From the NCBI RefSeq assembly GCF_022538115.1, contig NZ_JAKZAL010000006.1, positions 62,001 through 126,000 of the forward strand: a DNA stretch of 64,000 nt, given 5' to 3'. Positions 1 through 8,807 of this stretch are shown here, one piece after another; position 1 is the first letter of the stretch; each line of letters begins with the position of its first letter. The DNA comes from Cognataquiflexum rubidum (lineage in GTDB: Bacteria; Bacteroidota; Bacteroidia; Cytophagales; Cyclobacteriaceae). Below the pieces are notes generated by a model that saw only the letters and a list, made by a program, of their open reading frames with translations, was not told the origin of the DNA and did not search any database. Position numbers and translations under genes: made by a program.

Positions 1-1082
1 TTACCAACATTCCAATTTGAAAGAGGTTGGTTAAATGGGGATTCACGAAACATCCAACTCATATCTGTTACCTTAGCAACATCCCAATTATTAATCGGTT
101 GATTAAAGGGTGTATTTGAAAACATTCCACTCATATTAGTAACCTTACTTACATTCCATTTTACTATTGGTTGGTTAAAGGGTGTGTTTGAAAACATATT
201 CTCAAAATTTAAAACATTACTTACATCCCAATTTTTTATAGAATGGTTGAAAGGAGAATCAGAAAACATAAAACTCATATTATTAACTTTACTAACATTC
301 CAATCTCCGATAGGTTGATTAAAGGAAGAGCCAAAAAACATATCATTCATATTTTCAACATTAGATACATCCCAATTATCTATTGGTTGGTTGAAGGGCG
401 ATCTTGAGAACATGTTACTCATATTTTTTACATTGCCGACATTCCAATTATTAATGGTTTGATTAAAGTGTTTGAATTCTTGATTTCGTTGAGGAATAGA
501 TATGGAAAACATATAACTCATATCGATTACGCTGCTCACATCCCAGTTTCCAAGAGGTGAATTGAATCTTGAATCCCAAAACATTCCTTTCATGTCTTTC
601 ACATTACTAACATCCCAACTTCCAATTGGTTGGTTGAAATTTGAAGAACGAAACATCTGATTCATACTTTGGACTTTACTAACATTCCAATTATTTATAG
701 GTTGATTAAAAACACTATAACGAAACATCCAATTCATATCAATAACATTTCTAACATCCCAATTCTCTATGTTTTGGTTGAATTTCGAATCTCTAAACAT
801 CCCTTTCATTTTTGTGACATTACCAACATCCCAATTACCAATGGGTTGATTAAAGTCTGAATCCTCAAATAATGCCTCCATATTGGTAACCAAAGTGGTA
901 CAAAGTTTACTCATATCGCATCCTTCCTTTAATCTTTTTCTAAGTAAATTAGAATCAACTACCTCGTATTCCACGCCATCAACTTGTTGTCTGAATCCTA
1001 CATGACAATTGGGGGAACATTTAATGGTGATTGAATTGGTATCAAGATAAATTCTTGGAGTTATTAGATTTGAATTTTCCAT
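1..1082 (-). CDS. BspA-like DUF285 repeat protein, C-terminus outside window
   Basis: The frame stays open from an ATG at 1080-1082 to the left edge, so the 3' end is missing. After a roughly 50-residue non-repetitive head (starts MENSNLITPR, contains CSPNCHVGF) the protein is built of at least twelve 24-residue repeats of the form NWDVSxVxxMxxMFxxSxFNQPI, a 72-bp DNA period. One unit (around 451-520) carries an insertion of about nine residues (IPQRNQEFK). This is the BspA-like/DUF285 surface-repeat family (established), usually cell-surface or secreted. No signal peptide is visible at the chosen start, which is odd for that family; sorting could lie in the missing C-terminus (type IX secretion is typical in the phylum; inference). 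Ligand and role are unknown. Confidence 0.85.
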   Translation of the reverse strand, partial: MENSNLITPRIYLDTNSITIKCSPNCHVGFRQQVDGVEYEVVDSNLLRKRLKEGCDMSKLCTTLVTNMEALFEDSDFNQPIGNWDVGNVTKMKGMFRDSKFNQNIENWDVRNVIDMNWMFRYSVFNQPINNWNVSKVQSMNQMFRSSNFNQPIGSWDVSNVKDMKGMFWDSRFNSPLGNWDVSSVIDMSYMFSISIPQRNQEFKHFNQTINNWNVGNVKNMSNMFSRSPFNQPIDNWDVSNVENMNDMFFGSSFNQPIGDWNVSKVNNMSFMFSDSPFNHSIKNWDVSNVLNFENMFSNTPFNQPIVKWNVSKVTNMSGMFSNTPFNQPINNWDVAKVTDMSWMFRESPFNQPLSNWNVG

Positions 1083-1591
1083 TTTCTTTTAATCAAGTCA
1101 ATATGAAATTACTTTTTCCTCAAGTATTGTCAAAAAACATTCAATGAATATTTTATTCCACGTCTCCTAAATCATCCAATTCTGCAAGATTTTGTCTGTT
1201 ATTTCGCCTTTCCACAACTCTAAAAGTGTAATTTCATTAATAAACAACTACTTTTTAAGATTGAAATAACTTGCTTTTCTAGAAATCAAAACTTTCCAAC
1301 TCTCCCGCAGAGTTTTTTAAACACCCTTTAGAGTTGCTTCTCACCTTATTCTTTTCCATTAGAACAATACTTTCCCAAATCCAATCCATCATTTTTCTGC
1401 GCCAGTCAGCGCAATCTGCGGGAGCTATGATTTGATACCGTCCAAATAAATCATTCCTTTAAACAGCCCTTTTTCGTAAACAAACAGTCATATACTGTAA
1501 GCCAAAATCCCCTAACAAAATTTCACAAATAATTGAAAAACAATAGGATACGTTTTGGGCTTTATAATTCCTAACCAAAACTTTTATTACC
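1083..1591. other. Intergenic region, no gene seen
   Basis: AT-rich spacer between the divergent BspA-like gene and the fasciclin gene; it should hold both promoters. About 25 bases upstream of the fasciclin start is TACGTTTT, one base off the Bacteroidota TAnnTTTG -7 element, but I see no well-spaced -33 TTG, so no promoter is called. No convincing RNA gene or repeat. Confidence 0.5.
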
Positions 1592-2092
1592 ATGAAAAAA
1601 TTATTTGCAGTTGCGATGTTGTTCTGTTTTATCCTAACATCATCATTCACATTGAACAAGAATGCCACTTTGAACCCGGAAGCAGATATCGTTGATCTTG
1701 CGGTTCAGACCGAGTTCCTTTCCACCTTGGTAGCCGCTGTCAAAGCCGGTGACTTGGTTGGCGTATTGAAGGGTGATGGCCCTTTCACTGTTTTCGCTCC
1801 TACCAATGATGCTTTCGCCAAACTTCCTGCAGGAACAGTGGAGAATCTTTTGAAGCCTGAAAACAAAGCCCAATTGGTAGCTGTATTGACTTACCACGTA
1901 GTTCCGGGAAAAGTCTATTCCAAAGACCTGAAAAACGGAATGAAGGCTAAAACTGCCCAAGGTTCTGAAGTAACTATTACTTTGAAAGATGGAAAAGCCA
2001 TGGTAGATAATGCTACTGTTACCGTTGCTGACATCGAAGCTTCCAATGGTGTGGTTCACGTGATTGACACGGTGATTTTGCCGAAAATGTAA
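1592..2092 (+). CDS. Secreted single-domain fasciclin (FAS1) protein
   Basis: A 166-residue protein with an N-terminal signal peptide ([19 protein letters not shown]) followed by one FAS1 domain from about residue 33 to the end. The FAS1 hallmark blocks are visible: [14 protein letters not shown] near residue 62, YHVVPG near 101, and a C-terminal [13 protein letters not shown] strand. FAS1 domains mediate adhesion or matrix binding (established for the family); the partner here is unknown. It is monocistronic, with an intrinsic terminator about 95 bp downstream. A second FAS1 protein, a two-domain lipoprotein, lies at 28208-29155. The family call is secure, the function is not. Confidence 0.93.
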   Translation: MKKLFAVAMLFCFILTSSFTLNKNATLNPEADIVDLAVQTEFLSTLVAAVKAGDLVGVLKGDGPFTVFAPTNDAFAKLPAGTVENLLKPENKAQLVAVLTYHVVPGKVYSKDLKNGMKAKTAQGSEVTITLKDGKAMVDNATVTVADIEASNGVVHVIDTVILPKM

Positions 2093-2184
2093 CGAGTCGA
2101 CGGACCACGGTCGACGGACGACAGCCACTTGAATTGAAATCAATTATTCAAATCCAAAGTGGCAGATTTTAAATATCAATTCGA

Positions 2185-2217
2185 AAAAGGCCTGATTCAA
2201 ACCGAATCAGGCCTTTT
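2185..2217 (+). terminator. Intrinsic terminator after fasciclin gene
   Basis: A perfect 10-bp stem (GGCCTGATTC / GAATCAGGCC) with a 5-base loop, preceded by an A-run and followed by TTTTGTTTT. The A/T flanks would let it also work on the other strand, for the convergent YcxB-like gene. Confidence 0.85.
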
Positions 2218-2337
2218 GTTTTATTTGTATGTACGCTTACTTGCCACTTACCAAATAAAATCTTGGATTGAAGTCCATTTGCAGCAGCTCCGCCACGGCG
2301 GACAAGTGTGGGCTGTCGTCCATGGACTATGGTCTCT

Positions 2338-2853
2338 TTACTTTTTCACCTCCGCCGTGGCTATTTTGCCTGCGGGCTGTTCAGGAAGAAATCCTTTTCT
2401 TCTGAGGATGGCTTCCAAAAATTTCCTTTCATTCTCCGTGTTAAAGATTTTGAAAGGAAGGTATATGAATTGGGCTTTGGACATTGTCAGGATATACGCA
2501 TCTTTTGTCAGGTCCACCTTTTTGATCAGGTCCCATTTGATGGGCATCCCCTGTTGGACGTTGAGTTTCATCAATATCTGCCTACTGTCAATCTCATAGG
2601 ACATTTTTTCGAAGATGACCTTGTTCTGTTCCATTTGGGTTACACCTGCAAATTGGATTACCCAAAAAAGCCAATATAATGCATAGGCAAGTATTGCCAT
2701 GCTGATCCACCACCAAGATGCAATCCAAAAATAACCGCAACCTATGGCGATGGCGATCAAGACGACCCACCATTGTTCTTTGAGGATATTGGTCAATCCC
2801 AACTTGATATAGGTTCCTGTTTCTAATTGATATTTTTTTGTTTTGACTATCAT
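2338..2853 (-). CDS. YcxB-like membrane protein
   Basis: 171 residues. A short cytosolic head (MIVKTKKYQLETGTYIKLGL) is followed by two closely spaced membrane segments at about residues 28-50 and 51-70, then a soluble domain with the pattern of the YcxB-like C-terminal domain (VTQMEQNKVIFEKMSYEIDS..., KWDLIKKVDLTKDAYIL..., FIYLPFKIFNTENERKFLEAILRRK). This family is an uncharacterised, PH-domain-like membrane-anchored group; no reaction is known. It stands alone, convergent with the fasciclin gene. Family assignment is by pattern only. Confidence 0.7.
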   Translation of the reverse strand: MIVKTKKYQLETGTYIKLGLTNILKEQWWVVLIAIAIGCGYFWIASWWWISMAILAYALYWLFWVIQFAGVTQMEQNKVIFEKMSYEIDSRQILMKLNVQQGMPIKWDLIKKVDLTKDAYILTMSKAQFIYLPFKIFNTENERKFLEAILRRKGFLPEQPAGKIATAEVKK

Positions 2854-3021
2854 TACTTAATTTTTTTCGTGCGCAAATATCTAATGATATCCCTTATTTC
2901 ACAAGCTAAACAGGAAACCAATTGATTTTTTTAAAAATTCTTAAATCAATATTGTCTTTGAAGAGTTAATTCATTGACTTCTACATGGTTTTGTAGTAAA
3001 TTGATTCAAATTTCTCTGAAT

Positions 3022-3252
3022 ATGAGTAGCTTAATAGTTGATTTGGTCCTTTGTGGAGTTGCCTACGTGGTGCTGATTTATTTTGTGGCTACTATGACCA
3101 AGTCTAATCTTGGGCGAAATACGGACAGCAGTGACGATGGTGATGGGGGCGTAGAAGACTTCACCCCACCAAAAATCGATTTGCCTCCGGGGGTAATTTG
3201 GCCTACAGATTCTCCTACAAAAAAAGCGCCGAGAGAACCCATGGAGGTTTGA
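3022..3252 (+). CDS. Small single-pass membrane protein, unknown function
   Basis: 76 residues from the ATG chosen (MSSLIVDLVL). One N-terminal membrane helix (about residues 3-23, VDLVLCGVAYVVLIYFVAT) is followed by a polar, acidic, proline-rich tail (NTDSSDDGDGGVEDF, PPKIDLPPGVIWP). An upstream in-frame ATG at 2974 would add 16 residues that do not look like protein, so I prefer the internal start. It is tail-to-tail with the Fur-family gene, one base apart. I recognise no domain. The helix plus acidic tail suggests a real small envelope protein, but coding evidence is modest. Confidence 0.55.
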   Translation: MSSLIVDLVLCGVAYVVLIYFVATMTKSNLGRNTDSSDDGDGGVEDFTPPKIDLPPGVIWPTDSPTKKAPREPMEV

Positions 3253-3253
3253 C

Positions 3254-3673
3254 TCAGTTGCATTTGTCGCAGACTCCCTGGATCAAAAGACTTACTTCTT
3301 TATTGATATATCCTTCAGGCAAAGTGATTTTTGGCAAACTCACTTCTTCGATACAAATGGTTTTACCACATTTTTCGCATTTGAAATGAACATGCTCGTG
3401 GTCATGACGGTGCTCTCCGGCATGGGAATGTGAACACAACGCATATTTGGTCGCCCCACTGTCATCAAGGACTTTATGGACGAGGTCATTGTCTAAAAAA
3501 GTCTTCAAAGTCCTGTAAATCGTTACCCTGTCAAAGTCTTTTTGCAAAACCTCTTCGAGATCGGAATGGGAAAGCGCCACCTGCCTTTCCAAAAAAGTCT
3601 TTAAAACTTCCTGTCTACAATTGGTAATACGCAAACTGTGTTCCTGAAGGAGTTGAAGAGGGCTGTTGGACAT
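3254..3673 (-). CDS. Fur-family metal-responsive repressor (possibly Zur-like)
   Basis: 139 residues with the Fur layout: winged helix in residues 1-80 (recognition region FDRVTIYRTLKTF), then a dimerisation/metal domain. Cys99-x2-Cys102 and Cys135-x2-Cys138 form the structural zinc site. A histidine-rich stretch at about 82-96 (HSHAGEHRHDHEHVHF) supplies regulatory metal ligands. The family represses metal uptake or stress genes when metal-loaded (established). Short length and the HDHEHVHF block look more like Zur/PerR-type members than classical iron Fur, but the metal cannot be settled by eye. A possible zinc-linked target, the CobW GTPase operon, lies 10 kb away with a 7-1-7 palindrome upstream. 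Confidence 0.9.
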   Translation of the reverse strand: MSNSPLQLLQEHSLRITNCRQEVLKTFLERQVALSHSDLEEVLQKDFDRVTIYRTLKTFLDNDLVHKVLDDSGATKYALCSHSHAGEHRHDHEHVHFKCEKCGKTICIEEVSLPKITLPEGYINKEVSLLIQGVCDKCN

Positions 3674-3724
3674 CGTTTTGAAATATGTTTGGGTAAAAAT
3701 AGGGACTTAGGACCATAACACAAA

Positions 3725-3755
3725 AAAAGGCCAAACTTGTTCAGCTTGGCCTTTT
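3725..3755 (-). terminator. Intrinsic terminator downstream of metalloprotease gene
   Basis: Perfect 10-bp stem AAAAGGCCAA / TTGGCCTTTT with an 11-base loop. On the minus strand it ends in a seven-T run, placing it as the terminator of the metalloprotease gene whose stop is about 165 bp upstream in that direction. Confidence 0.8.
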
Positions 3756-3921
3756 CTCAAGATTATTTATTATCCATTTTTATTCTTGTCACTTCAATAT
3801 TAAAGAAATGATGGTTTTTGAACCAATATCCATCAATATCCAATATCAATGAATATCAAATCCATTTTGGTAAGAAGCTTAAATCAATTACCCTGTATCA
3901 TTTCAAATTAGTTCATGCCTC

Positions 3922-6450
3922 CTATTTTGGATCCAGTATCTTATTGATTCGTTCCAAAGCATCTTCCAAATGGAGTTTGGATACTTTGTCGGAAGTTCTT
4001 GGAATGGCTGCAGTGATCTGTCTTTTCAAAGTATTCAGTTCACCCCTCGCCATCGGCCTGATGTCAGATTGGGAAGCGTTGATCTGCGGTCCAACAAAGG
4101 CTCTGAACTGTGCAGGAAGATTTGGTTCGTTTCCGGTTAGCAACAATTCCAAACGCTCGATATGGGCTCTCTGAAGACTCCTTCTGTGGACATCGATTGT
4201 TTTGCCGGAAGGCAACTCGCTCCATATTCCTCCACGCAGGTCATCAAACAGCTCCACCATGGTGTAGGCATTTTTACCATTTAGGGCTTCGTTTTCGATC
4301 ATTCTTCCAAGTCTACCCCATTCCAGGATTCCATTCAAAGTGGTGACTTGCACTCCGCGGATTCTTTCCAATGCTCCAAAATCACCCGTCCTCTCAATGA
4401 TTTTTTCATCCATCAGCCATGTAGGCGTGGCAAACAATTCTTTGTTTATAAACTGAACGGCACGTTTCTGCTTTGTCTTATCAGTATGAACATAGACGGC
4501 ATCACCCTGGCCCGATGATTTGTAGAATTCATATACCCCGCCGACGTTGGTTCGGATGTGGCCCATGTACCTGTTGTACTGACCGATCACCTGACCGTAC
4601 ATTTCGTTGAGGTCGCTGTAGTCTTTGAATGGTTTGTCAGCTTCAGCAGTCCATTTCATCAGATTTGGAAGGATCACTTTCAGGTTTTTGATCCCGTAAT
4701 CGGAAGCTTTCATGGCGTCATCACCCAAGTCTTCACTTTGGCTGCTTGGATCATAGTTGTTGCCCTGACGTCCAAAACGGTAAACAGGATCTCCCTGCTT
4801 GGCCAAAATCCACTTGTCCAAAGTAGGTTGCTCTTCTTCGGGAGTTTTGGCTTCCAAGATAGGTCTGTAACCCCATGCTATGGAGTACTTATCATAAGGT
4901 CCTACATCCGGCATCAGGCTGACATTGTCATCTCCCGGCTGCGCGATATAGTTGAATCTCGCATAATCCATGATGGAAGGTGCTGTTCCAAATTCTTTGG
5001 TGAAAGTTGCGGAACGCAAAGAATCCACCGGATAAGCATGTGATGAAGCAAAATTATGCGGGAGACCCAAAGTATGTCCCACCTCGTGGGAGGATACAAA
5101 CCGGATCAACCTGCCCATGACTTCTTCCCTGAAGTTGACACCCCGGGCTTCTGGATTGACTGCTGCGGTTTGGATAAAGAACCAGTTTCTGAGCAGGTTC
5201 ATCACATTGTGGTACCAGCCGATATCTGATTCGATGATCTCTCCCGACCGCGGATCAGACACGTGTGGTCCGTATGCATTTTGGATGTCCGAGGCAAAAT
5301 ACCTGATGACAGAATACCTCGCATCTTCAGGACTCCAATCAGGATCTTCTTCTTTGGTAGGTGCGTCTTTGGCAAGAATGGCGTTTTTGAATCCTGCTTC
5401 TTCAAAAGCCTTCTGCCAATCTTCAATTCCCTGCTTCAGGTAAGGTCTCCATCTTTCAGGCGTGGCAGGATCGATATAAAACACAATCGGTTTCTTTGGC
5501 TCGACCAATTCACCTCTTTTGAATTTCTCATAATCTTCTTCCTTCACTTCCAATCTCCAACGGTCTAGGAAAGTCCTTCTCGCGGCTTTTTGCTCGTCAA
5601 GCCCATAATCTACCACAGAGCGGCTAAACCATCCCACACGTCTGTCCGAAAGACGTTGCATCATGGGATCTTTTGGCAACAGTACCATGGAAGAGTTCAT
5701 CTCTACAGTAATCAAACCTGTACTCGCATTGGATGGCGGTTCGGTAGCGGCATAGGTCATGACATACCGGGCTTCGATATTGATCGGATAGGTGCTGATA
5801 CGCTCGATGTAGGAGCGCTCATTGTCCAACCGGGTCACTTTATATTCCGTTCTTCTGTTTCGAGGCAAACCGATTGCCTGAACGTCCTTATTGAATAAAT
5901 CCGTCACTTCGATGACCACTCCTTTGCCGTCTTTGGCTTTGGCCTTGACGTCAAATTTTTGGAGAATCGGTTCCAGGTTGGAGCTTTTTACGGCAGTGAA
6001 TATCGGTAAAGAATCAGCGGCAGTGTTGCTGTAAGAAACCACTTTCAGCAGTACGTTGTCTCCGTTTTGATCCCATCTGACGAGCAAAGTGTTTGTCCTT
6101 TCACCTCCATAGCCGATCCCGTCTGCGGTCTTGGCAATGGTCGTGACGATGAGCATTTCTCTCCCGATCAGGGTATCGGGGATTTCATAGAAATATTTCC
6201 CTTCCAATTCATGGACTTTAAACAATCCGTCTTTTGACTTTGCTTTGTCGGTAATGACTTCGGCGTAAGGTTTTGGCCCTGTCTTCGGTGGTGCCGGTCT
6301 TGCAGGTGCCGGAGTTGCCGCCGCAGGGGCGTTTTTGGAATCTTTTTTCTTTTTCTTTTGGGCAAATGCCTCGTCACCGACGAAGACCATTCCCATCAAA
6401 AGAAGAAACGTCAATCCCTTTCGTAAATACATTTGGGTAAACTTCTTCAT
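3922..6450 (-). CDS. Secreted zinc metalloprotease (DUF5117/DUF4953 type)
   Basis: 842 residues with a signal peptide (about residues 1-30, cleavage after AFA) and a low-complexity K/A/P linker to about 60. The DUF5118/DUF5117-like region follows, then a metzincin-like catalytic domain with HEVGHTLGLPH (His455, Glu456, His459, His465), the extended HExxHxxGxxH zinc motif, and a downstream SIMDYARFNY block resembling a Met-turn. The full length matches large Bacteroidota metalloproteases of this type. Probably periplasmic or secreted; the substrate is unknown. The gene is monocistronic, divergent from the FAD oxidoreductase, and ends at a clear terminator. Confidence 0.92.
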   Translation of the reverse strand: MKKFTQMYLRKGLTFLLLMGMVFVGDEAFAQKKKKKDSKNAPAAATPAPARPAPPKTGPKPYAEVITDKAKSKDGLFKVHELEGKYFYEIPDTLIGREMLIVTTIAKTADGIGYGGERTNTLLVRWDQNGDNVLLKVVSYSNTAADSLPIFTAVKSSNLEPILQKFDVKAKAKDGKGVVIEVTDLFNKDVQAIGLPRNRRTEYKVTRLDNERSYIERISTYPINIEARYVMTYAATEPPSNASTGLITVEMNSSMVLLPKDPMMQRLSDRRVGWFSRSVVDYGLDEQKAARRTFLDRWRLEVKEEDYEKFKRGELVEPKKPIVFYIDPATPERWRPYLKQGIEDWQKAFEEAGFKNAILAKDAPTKEEDPDWSPEDARYSVIRYFASDIQNAYGPHVSDPRSGEIIESDIGWYHNVMNLLRNWFFIQTAAVNPEARGVNFREEVMGRLIRFVSSHEVGHTLGLPHNFASSHAYPVDSLRSATFTKEFGTAPSIMDYARFNYIAQPGDDNVSLMPDVGPYDKYSIAWGYRPILEAKTPEEEQPTLDKWILAKQGDPVYRFGRQGNNYDPSSQSEDLGDDAMKASDYGIKNLKVILPNLMKWTAEADKPFKDYSDLNEMYGQVIGQYNRYMGHIRTNVGGVYEFYKSSGQGDAVYVHTDKTKQKRAVQFINKELFATPTWLMDEKIIERTGDFGALERIRGVQVTTLNGILEWGRLGRMIENEALNGKNAYTMVELFDDLRGGIWSELPSGKTIDVHRRSLQRAHIERLELLLTGNEPNLPAQFRAFVGPQINASQSDIRPMARGELNTLKRQITAAIPRTSDKVSKLHLEDALERINKILDPK

Positions 6451-6574
6451 GTGTTATATAGTTGACTTGATAATTAACTTTTGAAATTAACCCGTAATTC
6501 AGGGCTTTTCTTAAATTCAAAGGCCGAAATTTGATAAACGGCAATTCATTCCATTTAAAAGGCGCGACAGTTTT

Positions 6575-7687
6575 ATGCAGCATTCAGACATAATCATTAT
6601 TGGTGGAGGCTTGGGGGGATTGATCGCTGCACACCAATTGGCGAAAAACGGAAGGGAGGTTTTGCTCATTGAAAAAAAATCTTACCCTTTTCACCGTGTC
6701 TGCGGAGAATATATTTCCAATGAAGTCAAAGATTTTTTACTCAAGGAAAATCTATTCCCTCAGGAAATAGATCCTTCCGTCATCACCAAGTTTCAGCTGA
6801 GTTCCATCAAGGGAAACGTGGCCAATATGCCCTTGGACCTAGGAGGCTTCGGCATCAGCAGGTATGCGTTTGATTTGTTTTTGTTCCAAAAAGCATCAGC
6901 TGCAGGGGTAAAATTTCTGCTCCAGACGCAGGTGGAGGAAGTTGGATTTGAGCCAAAAGAAAACAGGTTTTTTCTCAAACTCAATAAAGGCAATTCCCTG
7001 TCAGCAAACCATGTCATTGGCGCTTTTGGCAAAAGATCCAAAGTGGACAAAGCTATGGACAGGCCTTTTATGCATCAGCGGAGTCCATTTATCGGAGTCA
7101 AGTACCACGTCAAAACGGACTTTGATCCGAATACCGTCGCCCTGCATAATTTTGAGGGGGGATATTGTGGCCTAAACCAAGTGGAAAAAGGGATTTTTAA
7201 TCTTTGTTATTTGGGTTCCAAAGAGCAGCTCCGACATTATGGAAGCATTCCTGAAATGGAAAAACAGGTACTCCACAAAAATCCCCATCTCAGGCAAATT
7301 TTTCAAAACAGTGAGTTCCTTTTTGACAAACCGGAAGTCATCAACGAGATCAATTTTTCACCCAAGCAACCAGTCGAAGACCATATCCTGATGGTCGGAG
7401 ATGCAGCAGGATTGATTACTCCGCTCTGCGGCAATGGCATGGCGATCGCGATCCACACAGGCAAATTGGCTGCGGAAGCCATTCTTTTTAACAAGGAAAG
7501 AATTCAGATTGAAAGCCAATACCGCGCCCAATGGAACCGCATTTTCAGAACCAGACTGTGGATCGGCAGAAAAGTGCAGTGGCTTTTTGGGTCAAAAGCA
7601 GTTTCAGAATTTTCAGTAGGACTGATCAAAAGTTCCCCTTTTGTGGCAAAAGAGATTATGAAAAGGACACATGGGGAAAGATTTTAA
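6575..7687 (+). CDS. FAD-dependent oxidoreductase (geranylgeranyl-reductase-like)
   Basis: 370 residues. Residues 5-34 hold the dinucleotide-binding fold DIIIIGGGLGG...LIEK; residues 39-48 carry FHRVCGEYIS, a block typical of geranylgeranyl-reductase/halogenase-like flavoproteins; GDAAG at 275-279, followed by CGNGMAIAI, is the second FAD motif. These enzymes reduce or hydroxylate hydrophobic, often prenylated substrates (established for the superfamily). Nearness to a UbiA prenyltransferase, a type III polyketide synthase and a methyltransferase suggests tailoring of their product (inference). The gene is convergent with the UbiA gene and divergent from the metalloprotease. The exact reaction cannot be assigned. 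Confidence 0.88.
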   Translation: MQHSDIIIIGGGLGGLIAAHQLAKNGREVLLIEKKSYPFHRVCGEYISNEVKDFLLKENLFPQEIDPSVITKFQLSSIKGNVANMPLDLGGFGISRYAFDLFLFQKASAAGVKFLLQTQVEEVGFEPKENRFFLKLNKGNSLSANHVIGAFGKRSKVDKAMDRPFMHQRSPFIGVKYHVKTDFDPNTVALHNFEGGYCGLNQVEKGIFNLCYLGSKEQLRHYGSIPEMEKQVLHKNPHLRQIFQNSEFLFDKPEVINEINFSPKQPVEDHILMVGDAAGLITPLCGNGMAIAIHTGKLAAEAILFNKERIQIESQYRAQWNRIFRTRLWIGRKVQWLFGSKAVSEFSVGLIKSSPFVAKEIMKRTHGERF

Positions 7688-7824
7688 ATCAAAGCCTTGG
7701 ATGTTAGGAATGACACTAGTTAATCAACTGTCTTTCTCCAATCAAATCGATACTGATTGATATTGGGATATTAAAGATATTGATCTTAAAACCAATGCAA
7801 CGTTTTGATTTCAAACTTGAGAAA

Positions 7825-8718
7825 TTAACTTATAGCCTGCAAAATCTGCGTATTCTCTAAGAAATACCAAGCAAAGAAGATATTCAACGCAATGGCAGAT
7901 ATCCTGTTCATCCACATGGTCCAGGTATAGTTGGTGTATTTTTCCTCGTCTTTTTGGACAAAGTAAAACCAGACCAGAAAAAACAAAATCACCGGAAGCA
8001 TGGCGCCTAGGAATCCATAAAAGGCGCTTTCCTGATTCCTGCTTAAGAAAAACCAGCTGAAGCAGATTCCCGTCACCAAAAACCAGACGCTTGAAAAAAC
8101 AAATGTTCCTTTTTTACCCAATTTTAGACTCAGCGTGATATCCCCTCTTTTGGAATCTTCTTCGTGTTGATAGACTTGGGTCAGGGGATAAGAACCCCAC
8201 AGCATCAGACTGGACAGCAAGCCCGGAATCAAGACGTGGCTTTTGGAAAATACCTCCCAACCAAAATCACTCAATCCCGCATAAGCCATACAGAAAGTGA
8301 AGCATCCCTGAAAGAACCCTGCGACCACCCAACTTACATAGGCATACTTTTTGAGTCTGATGGAGGGATGGCTGTAAGCCATGGACACGAGGCTATACAC
8401 GAGCAGCATGCTGCTGAATTGCCAATTGATCATCAAACCAAGCGCCAGGGAAACCAAAAAAAACGCCAAAGAAAGAAAATAAAGCCCTTTGGTGACTTTG
8501 GGCGGGTTGCGCAGACCACCGATGCTTTTTTCGTCCTTGTCAAAATAAGAATTGTAACCATTGCTCGAAGGGTAAAGAAACAAGTGCAAAGCTACCAGCA
8601 CAATCAGCATCCTTTCGGGATTGTGGTTGGGTGTAAAAGCCAGAGCAAAAATGAATATCGGGAGGAGATAGAAGGAAAATGGAATTCTGAGGTGTTTCCA
8701 ACTTGATAGTTTAAACAT
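7825..8718 (-). CDS. UbiA-family prenyltransferase
   Basis: 297 residues, about eight to nine membrane helices. The two aspartate motifs of the UbiA superfamily are visible: NSYFDKD (Asn56, Asp60, Asp62) and YQHEEDSKRGD (Asp188, Asp193), which bind the Mg-diphosphate of the prenyl donor. UbiA enzymes prenylate aromatic or other acceptors in the membrane (established). Here the gene sits alone on the minus strand, head-to-head with the polyketide synthase (89 bp between starts), so the two probably share a regulatory region. The acceptor could be the polyketide product or a quinone precursor; the sequence does not decide. Confidence 0.9.
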   Translation of the reverse strand: MFKLSSWKHLRIPFSFYLLPIFIFALAFTPNHNPERMLIVLVALHLFLYPSSNGYNSYFDKDEKSIGGLRNPPKVTKGLYFLSLAFFLVSLALGLMINWQFSSMLLVYSLVSMAYSHPSIRLKKYAYVSWVVAGFFQGCFTFCMAYAGLSDFGWEVFSKSHVLIPGLLSSLMLWGSYPLTQVYQHEEDSKRGDITLSLKLGKKGTFVFSSVWFLVTGICFSWFFLSRNQESAFYGFLGAMLPVILFFLVWFYFVQKDEEKYTNYTWTMWMNRISAIALNIFFAWYFLENTQILQAIS

Positions 8719-8807
8719 AAATAAATTTAGATTTTTAACTTTTAGGGTAAGGGATGGTTATCTTTCAGGTATCCCAAGTTAGAAAAAATAAGTGTAACTT
8801 AAATTTA

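Noticed and set aside
1643-2143. 166-codon minus-strand frame opposite the fasciclin gene
   Set aside because: It is the antisense shadow of a well-formed FAS1 gene, with no protein-like pattern.
4558-5043. 161-codon plus-strand frame inside the metalloprotease gene
   Set aside because: Antisense shadow of the catalytic region; no start signal or domain.
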